Part shown: one piece after another, positions 18,319 through 26,634 of the stretch
Position numbering within the stretch: the stretch's first letter is position 1
Layout of the letters: each line of letters begins with the position of its first letter
Assembly (NCBI RefSeq): GCF_004762045.1
Contig: NZ_SJOM01000007.1
Span: 5,614,323-5,667,464, forward strand
Reading direction: 5' to 3'
Source of the DNA: Mycobacterium sp. DL99
GTDB taxonomy: Bacteria; Actinomycetota; Actinomycetes; Mycobacteriales; Mycobacteriaceae
DNA length: 53,142 bases
The notes under the pieces: generated by a model
Database searches by the model: none
Told to the model about the DNA's origin: nothing
Seen by the model: the letters and a program-made list of their open reading frames with translations, nothing else
Program-made: the position numbers and the translations under genes

Positions 18319-20112
18319 TTACCGCACGGCGGCGACGGCATCCGACGTGCCGCATTCGACAAGTACCGACCCGGGCACGCGGGAAACCGTCGGAGCGACT
18401 TGCATGCGGCCGTCGCACGGGTTGGGCAGCGTTTGGGCGGGTCCTGACTTGCCGATGATGCGCATCGGGACCGGATCACGCGTCGACCCCACAGGCAGCG
18501 GCGCGAGTGGGGCGTCGGGCAGCAATGTCAGCCACTGGTCCCCGACCCGTGCCATCGCTCCCCAGGTCTCCTCGCGGCCTTGCCACGCCAACAGCAGGCC
18601 CGTGTCGATGGTGACGCCATCACGCAAGTCGTGGATTGAAACTGGTTGCAGCTCTTCGCGGTTCCCGACCGAGGGGGTCAGCATGAGTGATTCCGCATCG
18701 ATGAATATGGCGTCCTGGTGGTAGGGGACCCGGACGATCACCCGGCCCGCTGCGACATCGACGACCAGCGGCGCGCCCGCACCGGACACCAGCGCACGGT
18801 CGCCTGACGTGGCACCGATCCTCAGGCTGGAGTTCGGCGGGATCTCGCTGGGCTGAATACCGAGCGACGAGGCGGTGATTACGCCGCGCTGCTGCCCGGT
18901 CTGCGGATCGAGCACCTGTGTCACCACGTCGGGACCGTCATCGCAGGTGCGCATCAGGATGAAATTCTCGGTGGCACGCATCGACGTCTTGCAGTCACGA
19001 GCGAATGCCTTGGCCCACAACTCATTTCCGGTTCGTGCCGCCAGGGAGGTCCACTTCATGCCACCGGCCGGGTCCGGGCTGCTGGTCAACAGCACGCTGG
19101 ACGACAGGGGATAGTCCTCGTCGAACACGTCATGATCCACCCGCGTCCACAACAGCGCTCCGGTCGTGGCATCGAGTGCGATCATCGCATCGGTGGGAAT
19201 GAAGGCCTTCACCAGAACCACACTGTCGGGCCCGATTCCAGTCGTCCGCAGTTCGCTGACGTTGAATCGGGGCACGCTGAACGTCCAGCGCCGCTCCCCT
19301 GTTGCGCCATCGAAGCCCACGACGGTTTCCTGTCGATACTCGGGGCCGTTCTCGACGTGTACCCAACCCGCGCCACCGGGCCTGGAGTAGGTGGCCAGAG
19401 ACGACACCTCGGCCCGGTAGGCAACCTTGCCGGTCAGTGTCGTCAGTGTGGGTGGGTCGATGCGCTCGGCGGTCTCGTTGTGGAACGGTGAAGCCTTGGC
19501 CTGCACCAGCACTGGTACAACGCCGATCGCGGCGACGATGACGGCCGCTGCCGCGGCCACCCATCGGCTCACCATGAGCGGGCGCGGTGCCGGGTGCGGT
19601 GGGTGACCGCGGTAGGCGAGAACGCACAGCAGCGCCAGTGCCGCCAGTGCCAGGCACGCGAACCACCAGGCGGCGCGCGCGACCGTGGTGACGGCGAACG
19701 GATCCAGCGCGAGTTGATCCTCTGCGGCGTCGCGGAAGGCGTTCGCGATGGTTCCCCGGCCCTGTGCCATCAATGCCGCCACGACGAGTACGAACAGCGC
19801 CGGGCTGGAGTAGGCCACGAACTTGGCCCGCCACCCCGCCGCCTGCTGGTATGCCCGCCCCACGACGATGTAGGTAACGACCAACACCAGGACGCCCACG
19901 ACGACGAATGTGGTCCGCCACAACACCGTCGTCAGCGACGAAAAGTTTTCCCCCAACGGCAGTTCCGGTGTGCGGTGCAGCCAACCCAACACAAGGCACA
20001 CGACAGCGGCGAGGAGCAGACCCAGCATCAGCCCGAGCAGCACAGCGGGTTGCCGATATGACTCTTTTTGCGTGCTGTCGATGACAGTCTCGTCGAGCTC
20101 CCCCGCGGTCAC
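18319..20112 (-). CDS. Membrane-anchored PQQ-type beta-propeller protein, paralogue 2
   Basis: The 597-residue protein has the same plan as its neighbours: a short acidic cytosolic start (MTAGELDETVIDS), about five membrane helices to residue 220, then propeller blades VGFDGATGERRWTF, IALDATTGALLWTR, LAARTGNELWAKA and VLDPQTGQQRGVITASSLGI. It ends with PNPCDGRMQVAPTVSRVPGS, matching paralogues 1 and 3. No catalytic residues of quinoprotein enzymes were recognised. ATG 20112 is used. It lies 50 bases downstream of paralogue 3 on the same strand, so the two are probably one transcript, while paralogue 1 faces them. Confidence 0.75.
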   Translation of the reverse strand: MTAGELDETVIDSTQKESYRQPAVLLGLMLGLLLAAVVCLVLGWLHRTPELPLGENFSSLTTVLWRTTFVVVGVLVLVVTYIVVGRAYQQAAGWRAKFVAYSSPALFVLVVAALMAQGRGTIANAFRDAAEDQLALDPFAVTTVARAAWWFACLALAALALLCVLAYRGHPPHPAPRPLMVSRWVAAAAAVIVAAIGVVPVLVQAKASPFHNETAERIDPPTLTTLTGKVAYRAEVSSLATYSRPGGAGWVHVENGPEYRQETVVGFDGATGERRWTFSVPRFNVSELRTTGIGPDSVVLVKAFIPTDAMIALDATTGALLWTRVDHDVFDEDYPLSSSVLLTSSPDPAGGMKWTSLAARTGNELWAKAFARDCKTSMRATENFILMRTCDDGPDVVTQVLDPQTGQQRGVITASSLGIQPSEIPPNSSLRIGATSGDRALVSGAGAPLVVDVAAGRVIVRVPYHQDAIFIDAESLMLTPSVGNREELQPVSIHDLRDGVTIDTGLLLAWQGREETWGAMARVGDQWLTLLPDAPLAPLPVGSTRDPVPMRIIGKSGPAQTLPNPCDGRMQVAPTVSRVPGSVLVECGTSDAVAAVR

Positions 20113-20162
20113 CTGTCAAACCTAACCCGTCCGGGAGTGGGCCCACCGCAAATGTTCACCGG

Positions 20163-21989
20163 TCACCGCAGCCCGACCAGTTGCCAACCGCAGTCCACGA
20201 GGAGGGCGCCGGGGATGGTCGTCACGGAAGGTGCCGTGTCGGGCAGATCCGGGTCCTCGCACGGGTTGGTGAGCGTGCGCACCGCGCCGGTGTCATCGAT
20301 CAGGGTCAGCGGCGCATGGCTGTCGTCGGGTGCAGCCGCGGACGGCAGCAGTGTCGCCAGCTCGGGTCCGACCCGTGCCCACTGTCCGCCGATGCCCAGC
20401 AGCCTCCGGGTCCCGATCCGGTCGGTGGGCAGCGTTCTCCCGCTCGGAAGATCGACCAGGGTTTCAGGCGACACGCGAGGGTCCGCTGATCTCAACCAGT
20501 CCGGAGGTATGAGCGCCGCCGACATGCTCTCGGGAATCGAGTAGACGGGGCGGCCGGACGCCAGATCGACCGCCCGGCCTACGCCGTCACGATGCGGGTC
20601 GGCGCTGTGGAAGTAAAGGGTGGCGAACGTGCTGTCCGGGTCGGTGTACACCCAGACCTCGCCGTCCAAGCCACTCGCGCGACGATCAATGCCCAACTGC
20701 GACGCGGTGATCGAGCCTCGCCGCTGGCCGGTCTGCGGATCGAGCAGGTAGGCGACCTCGTCGTCGTAGGGTCCGGCGTCGCACCGCACCATGACGACGA
20801 CGTCGCGGGCCACCCGGGGCTGGGCCCGGCAACCTTGCCGAACAGTCGTGGACCACAGGGTTTCCCCGGTCCGCGGTGACAACGCCGTCCAGTCGACTTT
20901 CGCGGGATTTCTCCAGCTTGAGATGCCTTCCGACACCGCCTGTCCCATCAACACGACCTGCTCGGACAGCTGCGGCGTGTCTATCGGTCCGACCTGGAAC
21001 TTGCGCTCCGTGTCGCCGTGCGAGACCCACAGCAATTCACCCGTCGTGGCATCGAGTCCGATCAGTGCGCCCGCGGTGCGGTATGACGCCTGCAGCACTG
21101 CGACGCTGTCGGGCCCGAACCCGGTGACAGCGAGGGCTTGGAGATAACCGTTTCCCGGCAGTTTGAACACCCACCGTCGTTGACCGGTGGCTCCGTCGTA
21201 GCCCTCGATCTGGGTATCGAAGCTGCCGCTGTGAATCCGGAGGAAACCGGCGCCGCCGGGGAACACCGTGACATTTCGGGTGTGCGGCAGATCAATCCGG
21301 TAGGCCACCTCCCCCGAGATCTGATCCGGCAGCGCGGAATCGATGCGAGCTGCGGTCGTGCTGCCGGGTGCCGCCCTGACCGTGTGCACCGCAAGTCCCA
21401 CGACGACGGCGAGGACAGTGACGATCGCGACCGGGAGGACGAGCCTCGGGTTGGATGCGAGGGTCATCTCCGGTCGCGGCCGATCTTCGGACAACACATG
21501 CCCCGCCAGCCAGACGAACGCCAAGCCGAATACCGCCAGGCAGGCGCACCACCAGGCAACCCGCGCCACCGTGGTCACCTGCACAAGATCCAGTCCGGCC
21601 TGCTGCCATGATGCGCCGTCGAAGATCTTCTTCGGCGTGCCCCGGTAGAGGTAGAGCAGGCCACCCAGTGCAACGATCAGCAGACCCGGTGCCACCCACA
21701 TCCGCCACAGGGCACAGCGACTCGTCGAACGTGTGCGCCCTGATCGCGGCACGAACGTCGCGAGGACCAAACCCACAGCGACGCCGACGGCGATCGTGGT
21801 GTGCCACAACATTGCGGTGATCGCGGAGTGGTCTGTTTCGAACGGTGTCTCCGGGATCCGGTTGATCCAGGCATATGCGAGACACAGCACCCCAGCAGTG
21901 GTGAACCCGAAGGTCAGACCGATGGGAACGCTGAAATGCGGATAGGTCTTGCGCCCGTCACCAGATGAATCCGCCCCCTCGATCCCCAT
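20163..21989 (-). CDS. Membrane-anchored PQQ-type beta-propeller protein, paralogue 3
   Basis: The 608-residue protein has about five N-terminal membrane helices (within residues 18-222), then a propeller with EGYDGATGQRRWVF, IGLDATTGELLWVS, LSPRTGETLWSTT and LLDPQTGQRRGSITASQLGI. The last blade is nearly the same as that of paralogue 2, showing recent common origin. It ends with the shared NPCEDPDLPDT and pair-of-Cys pattern. Three copies side by side indicate tandem duplication with one inversion. ATG 21989 begins a short acidic leader. Function unknown; possible roles are envelope assembly scaffold or ligand sensor. Confidence 0.75.
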   Translation of the reverse strand: MGIEGADSSGDGRKTYPHFSVPIGLTFGFTTAGVLCLAYAWINRIPETPFETDHSAITAMLWHTTIAVGVAVGLVLATFVPRSGRTRSTSRCALWRMWVAPGLLIVALGGLLYLYRGTPKKIFDGASWQQAGLDLVQVTTVARVAWWCACLAVFGLAFVWLAGHVLSEDRPRPEMTLASNPRLVLPVAIVTVLAVVVGLAVHTVRAAPGSTTAARIDSALPDQISGEVAYRIDLPHTRNVTVFPGGAGFLRIHSGSFDTQIEGYDGATGQRRWVFKLPGNGYLQALAVTGFGPDSVAVLQASYRTAGALIGLDATTGELLWVSHGDTERKFQVGPIDTPQLSEQVVLMGQAVSEGISSWRNPAKVDWTALSPRTGETLWSTTVRQGCRAQPRVARDVVVMVRCDAGPYDDEVAYLLDPQTGQRRGSITASQLGIDRRASGLDGEVWVYTDPDSTFATLYFHSADPHRDGVGRAVDLASGRPVYSIPESMSAALIPPDWLRSADPRVSPETLVDLPSGRTLPTDRIGTRRLLGIGGQWARVGPELATLLPSAAAPDDSHAPLTLIDDTGAVRTLTNPCEDPDLPDTAPSVTTIPGALLVDCGWQLVGLR

Positions 21990-22039
21990 GCGCCGAGATT
22001 AGTCAACGGCTGGGAACGATTGGCGGCGTTGGCCCTGCG

Positions 22040-22092
22040 AATGGCCAGTTGTGGCACGCGGAACGTGAAAATCCGTGACATAACTGGCCACT
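22040..22092. repeat. 53-bp palindromic intergenic element, copy B
   Basis: Left arm AATGGCCAGTTGT (22040-22052) pairs with right arm ATAACTGGCCACT (22080-22092) at 11 of 13 positions, with CACG and CGTG just inside. Same length and arm sequence as copy A at 14397-14449, while the loop sequences differ. It lies between paralogue 3 and the deacetylase gene. Confidence 0.7.
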
Positions 22093-22108
22093 CGACGGGT
22101 AATGCTGA

Positions 22109-22909
22109 CTACCCCGCGGCCCGCCCGGTCGGTGACACGAACTGCCAGCCCGCCGCCTGCATGGCGGGGATCGCATCGGCGAAGCCGGCGTGGGTACCCG
22201 ATTGCGGATGGTTCATGTGGGCGATGACGATCGACCCCGGGGCCGCATTCATGACGTTGGACCGTACGGCCGCGGCGGACGCCGTCGCACCGTTGTCCGC
22301 GTTGACGGTGAACCCCAATGGTTGCTCGCCGAGTTCGTGCACGATCTCGACGGCCACGTCGTCGTAATGTGCGGTGCCGGGGCGGAACCAGGTCGGGGGC
22401 CGGCCGGTCAATGCGGTCAGTCGCTCGTGATTGCCCCACACCTCGTTGACCACTTCGTCGGCCGAGCGGGTCCCGGCGATGCCATAGGCAGAACGACCCG
22501 TCACCGACAGCGGCACATGCCGGGTGCCATGGTTCCCGATCTCGAACAACGGATTGCCGGCCAACTGCCGCGCCCGGTCCGGATTCCTGTCGATCCATCT
22601 CGAGTTGAGCATGAGCACCGCAGGCACACCGTTGCGTTGCAGGGTGTCGAGCAACGCGTCGTCGCAGGCACCGTCACAGGCGTCGAACGTCAAGGCGATC
22701 TGACGGCCGGCCGCGGCGAACGACGTGGTGATTCCGGGCAGGGCCATCCCCCACTGTGTGGGCGCGCGTCGCTTGTTGGTTACCGCGACCGACGGCGGGT
22801 CGATCGCGTTCGGGTCGGCCTGAGCTGCCGGCACCCCGACCCGCAATGCGTAGCCGGCGGCGATCGAACCGACCGCGGACGCCGCCAGGAACGTACGCCT
22901 GGTGATCAC
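22109..22909 (-). CDS. Tat-exported polysaccharide deacetylase (NodB-like)
   Basis: The 266-residue protein starts MITRRTFLAASAVGSIAAGY, a twin-arginine signal ending near AQA-D (residues 28-31). The NodB carbohydrate-esterase domain shows motif 1 TFDACDG (74-80), motif 2 NHGTRH (His127 and His131), motif 3 RPGTAHYD and motif 5 HMNHP. Such enzymes remove N-acetyl groups from peptidoglycan or other polysaccharides using a metal. The TFDAC form of motif 1, with Cys, differs from the textbook TFDDG. It starts at GTG 22909 and is separate from the downstream propeller genes. It probably acts outside the membrane; the sugar substrate is unknown. Confidence 0.85.
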   Translation of the reverse strand: MITRRTFLAASAVGSIAAGYALRVGVPAAQADPNAIDPPSVAVTNKRRAPTQWGMALPGITTSFAAAGRQIALTFDACDGACDDALLDTLQRNGVPAVLMLNSRWIDRNPDRARQLAGNPLFEIGNHGTRHVPLSVTGRSAYGIAGTRSADEVVNEVWGNHERLTALTGRPPTWFRPGTAHYDDVAVEIVHELGEQPLGFTVNADNGATASAAAVRSNVMNAAPGSIVIAHMNHPQSGTHAGFADAIPAMQAAGWQFVSPTGRAAG

Positions 22910-22981
22910 TCTGCCGACGGTAGGAGCGCTTCTTGATGATCGGCCGTCGATTAGCTGTGGGTTGGCTGGGGCCCTGCGTCG

Positions 22982-23560
22982 TCAGTGCCCCTGGGACAGC
23001 ACGAACAGCTCAGTGCGATCGCCGTTGCGTGCCAACAACACGGTCTCACAGTCGGGAGGCGTACCCGCGTAGTTGTCGGTCAGAACATCAGCACCGTGCA
23101 GGGCACGGGTGCTGACCGCAAGCTGGGTTCGGGCATCGCAGTGAAATTTCGGCTTGCCGGCGAAGTCCCGGTCCACGATCTCGTCATCGCAGGCGACACC
23201 GCGCAATGGCGGGAAATCCGGATTTGCTTGGGCAAGAGCTTGTTTCGCCGAACCGAAGCTCCCGACCACCGAGTACCGGCCTCGATAGAAGTCGGCCCCG
23301 GTGAACACCCGGGCCTGAGTCATGTCCTCGAAGGCGAAGTCGTCGGGGATTCCGACATGACGCAGTTCCATCGCCTTCGCGGCCCCGTCGGCGTCGAGGT
23401 CATGGAGACCGAGGTCATCGTCACCGAAGCCGAATACAGCGAAGGCAACCACCGATGCCACGATCAACAGGCCCACACCGGATACCAGGAAGGCGACCGC
23501 GGTCAACGCCACCAACCACCAGTTACGCCCGATACTTCTGCACCTGTTCTGCGAACTCAT
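22982..23560 (-). CDS. Single-pass membrane protein of unknown function
   Basis: This protein has a short basic cytosolic start, one membrane helix (about residues 15-42, ALTAVAFLVSGVGLLIVASV) and an outer domain of about 140 residues with three Cys (VACDDE, FHCDAR, PDCETV) that could form disulfides. No family was recognised. ATG 23560 (MSSQNRCRS) is used, overlapping the LLM gene's stop by 38 bases; an ATG at 23581 is also possible. The same-strand order LLM gene - this gene suggests a shared transcript. Start and role are uncertain. Confidence 0.6.
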   Translation of the reverse strand: MSSQNRCRSIGRNWWLVALTAVAFLVSGVGLLIVASVVAFAVFGFGDDDLGLHDLDADGAAKAMELRHVGIPDDFAFEDMTQARVFTGADFYRGRYSVVGSFGSAKQALAQANPDFPPLRGVACDDEIVDRDFAGKPKFHCDARTQLAVSTRALHGADVLTDNYAGTPPDCETVLLARNGDRTELFVLSQGH

Positions 23561-24353
23561 CGAGCAGTCGTAGCGATTCATCCTTGCCGACGGACGGCAG
23601 GAACAGCCCTAGCTGGCCGAAGCCGAGATCCTCAGCGGCACGCCAATAGTCGGCCTTGATGGGTGCGCCGAACATCAGCAGCGGCACGTCGTAGTCCGCG
23701 CCCGCACGCAGTTGCCCGATTCGCTTGGCCAGCACATCGCGTGGCTGCGCGGTCGAGATCCAGCCCGCGCCGTGGCGGATCACCCGCTTGACGGTGGCGT
23801 CGGAGTTACCGCCGATGTAGATGGGCGGGTGCGGTTGCCGGACCGGCTTGGGGCGGCAGTAGGACGAATCGAAGTTGACGTACTTGCCGTGATATTCGGC
23901 TGGCTCGGTGGTCCACAGCGCCTTGACCGCCTCGATGCTCTCGTCGAGGCGGGCCCCACGGGTCTTGGGATCCGTGCCGTGGTCGCGCATCTCCTCGAGG
24001 TTCCAGCCGGCGCCGACGCCGAAGACGAACCGGCCGCCGGAGAGGAGGTCGATGCTCGCGGTTTCTTTGGCGGTGTGGATCGGATCGCGCTGGATGAGCA
24101 GGGCGACTCCGGTGACCAGTTCGATCGTGGTGGTCACCGCCGCCGCGGCGGCCAGAGTCACGAACGGATCGAGGGTGTTGTAGTACCACGGCGGCAGCTC
24201 GCCGCCCTCCGGGTACGGGGACTCCCGGCTCGCCGGGATGTGGCTGTGCTCGGCGATGATGAGCGAGGCGAACCCCCGCTCCTCGATCGCACGAGCAAGC
24301 GACACGGTGTCGATGGTGTCGTCGTCGACGAACGTGGCGATGCCGAACTTCAC
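23523..24353 (-). CDS. LLM-class F420-dependent oxidoreductase
   Basis: The 276-residue protein has a luciferase-like TIM barrel: MKFGIATFVDDDTIDTVSLARAIEERGFASLIIAEHSHIP at the start, then LVTGVALLIQRDPIHTAKETASIDLLSGGRFVFGVGAGWN, the strand-helix block typical of F420-dependent LLM enzymes (TIGR03619-like). Such enzymes transfer hydride from F420H2 to small substrates. The start is GTG 24353, sharing GTGA with the TetR stop (24350-24353), so the pair is translationally coupled. The preceding TetR probably controls it as well as the divergent SDR. Substrate unknown. Confidence 0.87.
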   Translation of the reverse strand: MKFGIATFVDDDTIDTVSLARAIEERGFASLIIAEHSHIPASRESPYPEGGELPPWYYNTLDPFVTLAAAAAVTTTIELVTGVALLIQRDPIHTAKETASIDLLSGGRFVFGVGAGWNLEEMRDHGTDPKTRGARLDESIEAVKALWTTEPAEYHGKYVNFDSSYCRPKPVRQPHPPIYIGGNSDATVKRVIRHGAGWISTAQPRDVLAKRIGQLRAGADYDVPLLMFGAPIKADYWRAAEDLGFGQLGLFLPSVGKDESLRLLDEFAEQVQKYRA

Positions 24354-24907
24354 TTGGCCGACGCTACTCCCGCCCGCAACCCGTCGAACACCACTGAGGT
24401 AACCCGCTCGGCCACGTCGTCGTTATAGGCCTGCATCGCCTGGCAGCCGACCAGGAGTGCTTTCACTTCGGCGACGGTGACGTCACCTCGTACCGTGCCC
24501 GCGCGTTGCGCGGCGGCCAGGAGGTCGCCGAGGACCGCGAGGTACTCGTCCTCGGCTTCGGGTACCACGTTCTTGACGTCGATGCCCAGACCGGCGAGGG
24601 CATCGACCAGTCCGCGGTCGGCGGCACCCCACTGCAGCACCATCGACCGCAGGAAGCTGAACAGCGCATCGGCCGGATCATCCTCGGCCAGCAAGGTTCG
24701 CCCCTCCTCCACGACGCCGCGGATCCGCTCGGCGATCACCGCCTGGAACAACGCCTCCTTGGTCGGGAAGTGCCGGTAGACGGTTCCCGCGCCGACGCCC
24801 GCCCGACGCGCGATCTCGTCGATGGGCACGGACAGTCCGTCGGCCGCGAATGTTTCGTAGGCGACCTCAAGCACCCGGGCCCGGTTCCGGGCCGCATCCG
24901 CACGCAT
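24350..24907 (-). CDS. TetR-family transcriptional repressor
   Basis: The 185-residue protein begins MRADAARNRARVLEVAYETFAADG and has the typical helix-turn-helix IDEIARRAGVGAGTVYRHFPTKEALF (about residues 32-57), then an all-helical ligand-binding domain. ATG 24907 fits the family start; ATG 24922 would add five residues. It is divergent from the SDR gene across 115 bases that contain a perfect 7-bp-arm palindrome just downstream of the likely SDR start of transcription. It also forms an operon with the LLM oxidoreductase (4-base overlap). It probably represses both directions until a lipophilic or redox ligand binds. Confidence 0.92.
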   Translation of the reverse strand: MRADAARNRARVLEVAYETFAADGLSVPIDEIARRAGVGAGTVYRHFPTKEALFQAVIAERIRGVVEEGRTLLAEDDPADALFSFLRSMVLQWGAADRGLVDALAGLGIDVKNVVPEAEDEYLAVLGDLLAAAQRAGTVRGDVTVAEVKALLVGCQAMQAYNDDVAERVTSVVFDGLRAGVASAK

Positions 24908-24943
24908 TCGTCCACACCTCACAAATCAGTCAGCGGCAAACCA

Positions 24944-24974
24944 TTGACAAAACGGGGCGCACGTTCCGTATATT
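24944..24974 (+). promoter_or_regulatory. Candidate promoter of the SDR gene
   Basis: TTGACA at 24944-24949 and TATATT at 24969-24974, with a 19-base spacer (slightly long). The start codon is 48 bases downstream, with a CTAGGAG ribosome site at 25010-25016. Confidence 0.5.
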
Positions 24975-24984
24975 CGTACACAAC

Positions 24985-25000
24985 CGGAGTGCTCACTCCG
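24985..25000. promoter_or_regulatory. Palindromic operator, likely TetR site
   Basis: CGGAGTG-CT-CACTCCG is a perfect 7-bp inverted repeat with a 2-base centre. It lies about 10 bases beyond the candidate -10 box of the SDR promoter, in the gap next to the divergent tetR gene, as expected for a repressor-blocked promoter. Binding by this TetR is inferred from position only. Confidence 0.6.
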
Positions 25001-25022
25001 CTTAGCCTCCTAGGAGTCTCTC

Positions 25023-25940
25023 ATGACCAAGTGGACCACCGCCGACATTCCGGACCAAAGCCGCCGCACGGCCGTCGTCACCGGCGCCAATACCGGCCTC
25101 GGACTCGAGACCGCCAAGGCCCTCGCCGCCAAGGGCGCCCACGTCGTCCTCGCCGTCCGCAACCTGGACAAGGGCGAGGCCGCCGTCGAGTGGATCTCGC
25201 GGTCGGTGCCGCAAGCCGATCTCGAACTGCAACGCCTCGACCTCGGGTCACTGGCGTCAGTGCGTGAGGCCGCCGCCGAGATCAAGGCAAAGCACGACAC
25301 CATCGACCTGCTGATCAACAACGCCGGCGTCATGTACCCGCCGAAGGAGACCACCAAGGACGGGTTCGAGCTGCAGTTCGGCACCAACCACCTCGGCCAC
25401 TTCGCACTGACCGGCCTGCTGCTCGACCGCCTACTGCCGGTTACCGGATCCAGGGTGGTCACGGTGAGCAGCATCGGGCATCGCATCCAGGCCGCAATCC
25501 ATTTCGACGACCTGCAATGGGAACGCAGCTACAGCCGCGTGGGCGCCTACGGTCAGTCCAAGTTGGCCAACCTGCTGTTCACCTACGAACTGCAGCGCCG
25601 CCTCACCGGCCGACACACCACCGCGCTCGCCGCGCACCCGGGCGGCTCGGACACCGAGTTGATGCGTCACCTGCCCGGCATCCTGCAAAGCGCGATCCCG
25701 CTGCTGCGTCCGCTGTTCCAGGACGCCGCGGCCGGCGCACTGCCGACGTTGCGGGCAGCCACCGATCCGGGCGCCCTCGGCGGCCAGTACTTCGGGCCGC
25801 ACCTCACCACCCGCGGCTACCCGAAGGTCGTGCCGTCCAGTGACCAGTCCCATGACCTGGAGCTGCAGCGTCGGCTGTGGGCGGTGTCAGAGGAGCTCAG
25901 CGGCGTGACGTACCCACAGCTGCAGGACGCGCACGCCTGA
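25023..25940 (+). CDS. Short-chain dehydrogenase/reductase (copy 1)
   Basis: The 305-residue SDR has the cofactor motif TGANTGLG (20-27), NNAG (99-102), catalytic Ser150 and the YGQSK pair Tyr176/Lys180. It resembles retinol-dehydrogenase-type SDRs such as M. tuberculosis Rv0439c. A close paralogue lies at 47236 in the moeA operon; both end with the conserved SHD-x-ELQRRLWAVSEEL segment. This copy is under a divergent TetR gene with a clear palindrome in its promoter, so it seems to be the inducible copy, whereas the other sits in core synteny. It reduces or oxidises an unknown, probably lipophilic, carbonyl or alcohol. Confidence 0.9.
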   Translation: MTKWTTADIPDQSRRTAVVTGANTGLGLETAKALAAKGAHVVLAVRNLDKGEAAVEWISRSVPQADLELQRLDLGSLASVREAAAEIKAKHDTIDLLINNAGVMYPPKETTKDGFELQFGTNHLGHFALTGLLLDRLLPVTGSRVVTVSSIGHRIQAAIHFDDLQWERSYSRVGAYGQSKLANLLFTYELQRRLTGRHTTALAAHPGGSDTELMRHLPGILQSAIPLLRPLFQDAAAGALPTLRAATDPGALGGQYFGPHLTTRGYPKVVPSSDQSHDLELQRRLWAVSEELSGVTYPQLQDAHA

Positions 25941-26043
25941 ATTCTCGCCGCCGATTTCGACACCACGGCCGCTCCGGCGCGACGCGGACGACCCTGGCGT
26001 CGATCTCGGCGCGAACAAGCTCGCCGCGGCTAGGCTGGCGCTC

Positions 26044-26550
26044 GTGTCGTTCTGGGATCCCAAGAATGTGCCCCCATATCCCCCGGCCCGCTACACCAGA
26101 GACGAGCCCGAAGTCAGCGCCCGGCTGAGACGCGGCGACGAACCGCCCGACTACGATTCGCTCGGCCTCATCAAGTACCACTACCTGGCCAACCAGCAGC
26201 AGACCAACGGCGATTACGGCCTGTATCGCATCGACATCAGCCCGCAGGGCGGCGGGCCCGGCCCGCATTTTCACCGGGCCATGTCAGAGGCCTTCTTCGT
26301 CCTGTCTGGCACCGTCAAGCTCTACGACGGAAACGACTGGGTGGACGGCAACCAGGGCGACTTCCTGTATGTTCCACCGGGCGGAATCCACGGTTTCCGG
26401 AATGAGGCCGACGCGCCGACATCCCTGTTGATGTTGTTTGCTCCAGGCGCGCCGCGGGAGGCCTATTTCGAAGGGTTCGCCCAGTTGGCCGACCTCAGCG
26501 ACGAGGAACGCGCCGAGTGGTTCATCAAGAATGACAACTACTTCATCTGA
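26044..26550 (+). CDS. Cupin-domain protein
   Basis: The 168-residue protein has a single cupin barrel. Motif 1 is PHFHRAMSEAFFVLSGTVKLY (His75, His77, Glu82) and motif 2 is PGGIHGFRN (His116), together a 3-His/1-Glu metal site. It starts at GTG 26044. It stands alone: 103 bases after the SDR and 84 before the helicase. The SDR-cupin order on one strand could make it part of the TetR-controlled unit, but the gap is large. Candidate roles are small-molecule dioxygenase, isomerase or binding protein; none can be preferred. Confidence 0.82.
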   Translation: MSFWDPKNVPPYPPARYTRDEPEVSARLRRGDEPPDYDSLGLIKYHYLANQQQTNGDYGLYRIDISPQGGGPGPHFHRAMSEAFFVLSGTVKLYDGNDWVDGNQGDFLYVPPGGIHGFRNEADAPTSLLMLFAPGAPREAYFEGFAQLADLSDEERAEWFIKNDNYFI

Positions 26551-26634
26551 ACGACACGCCCGGCGCGCTCCTGCGGATATGCGCTGACGTAACGCACTGG
26601 CCTAGAATGCTTTCCGACTGAGAGGAGTCCTAGG

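Noticed and set aside
17141..18418. Minus-strand frame antisense to beta-propeller paralogue 1
   Set aside because: Overlaps a gene with clear propeller repeats and has no recognisable sequence.
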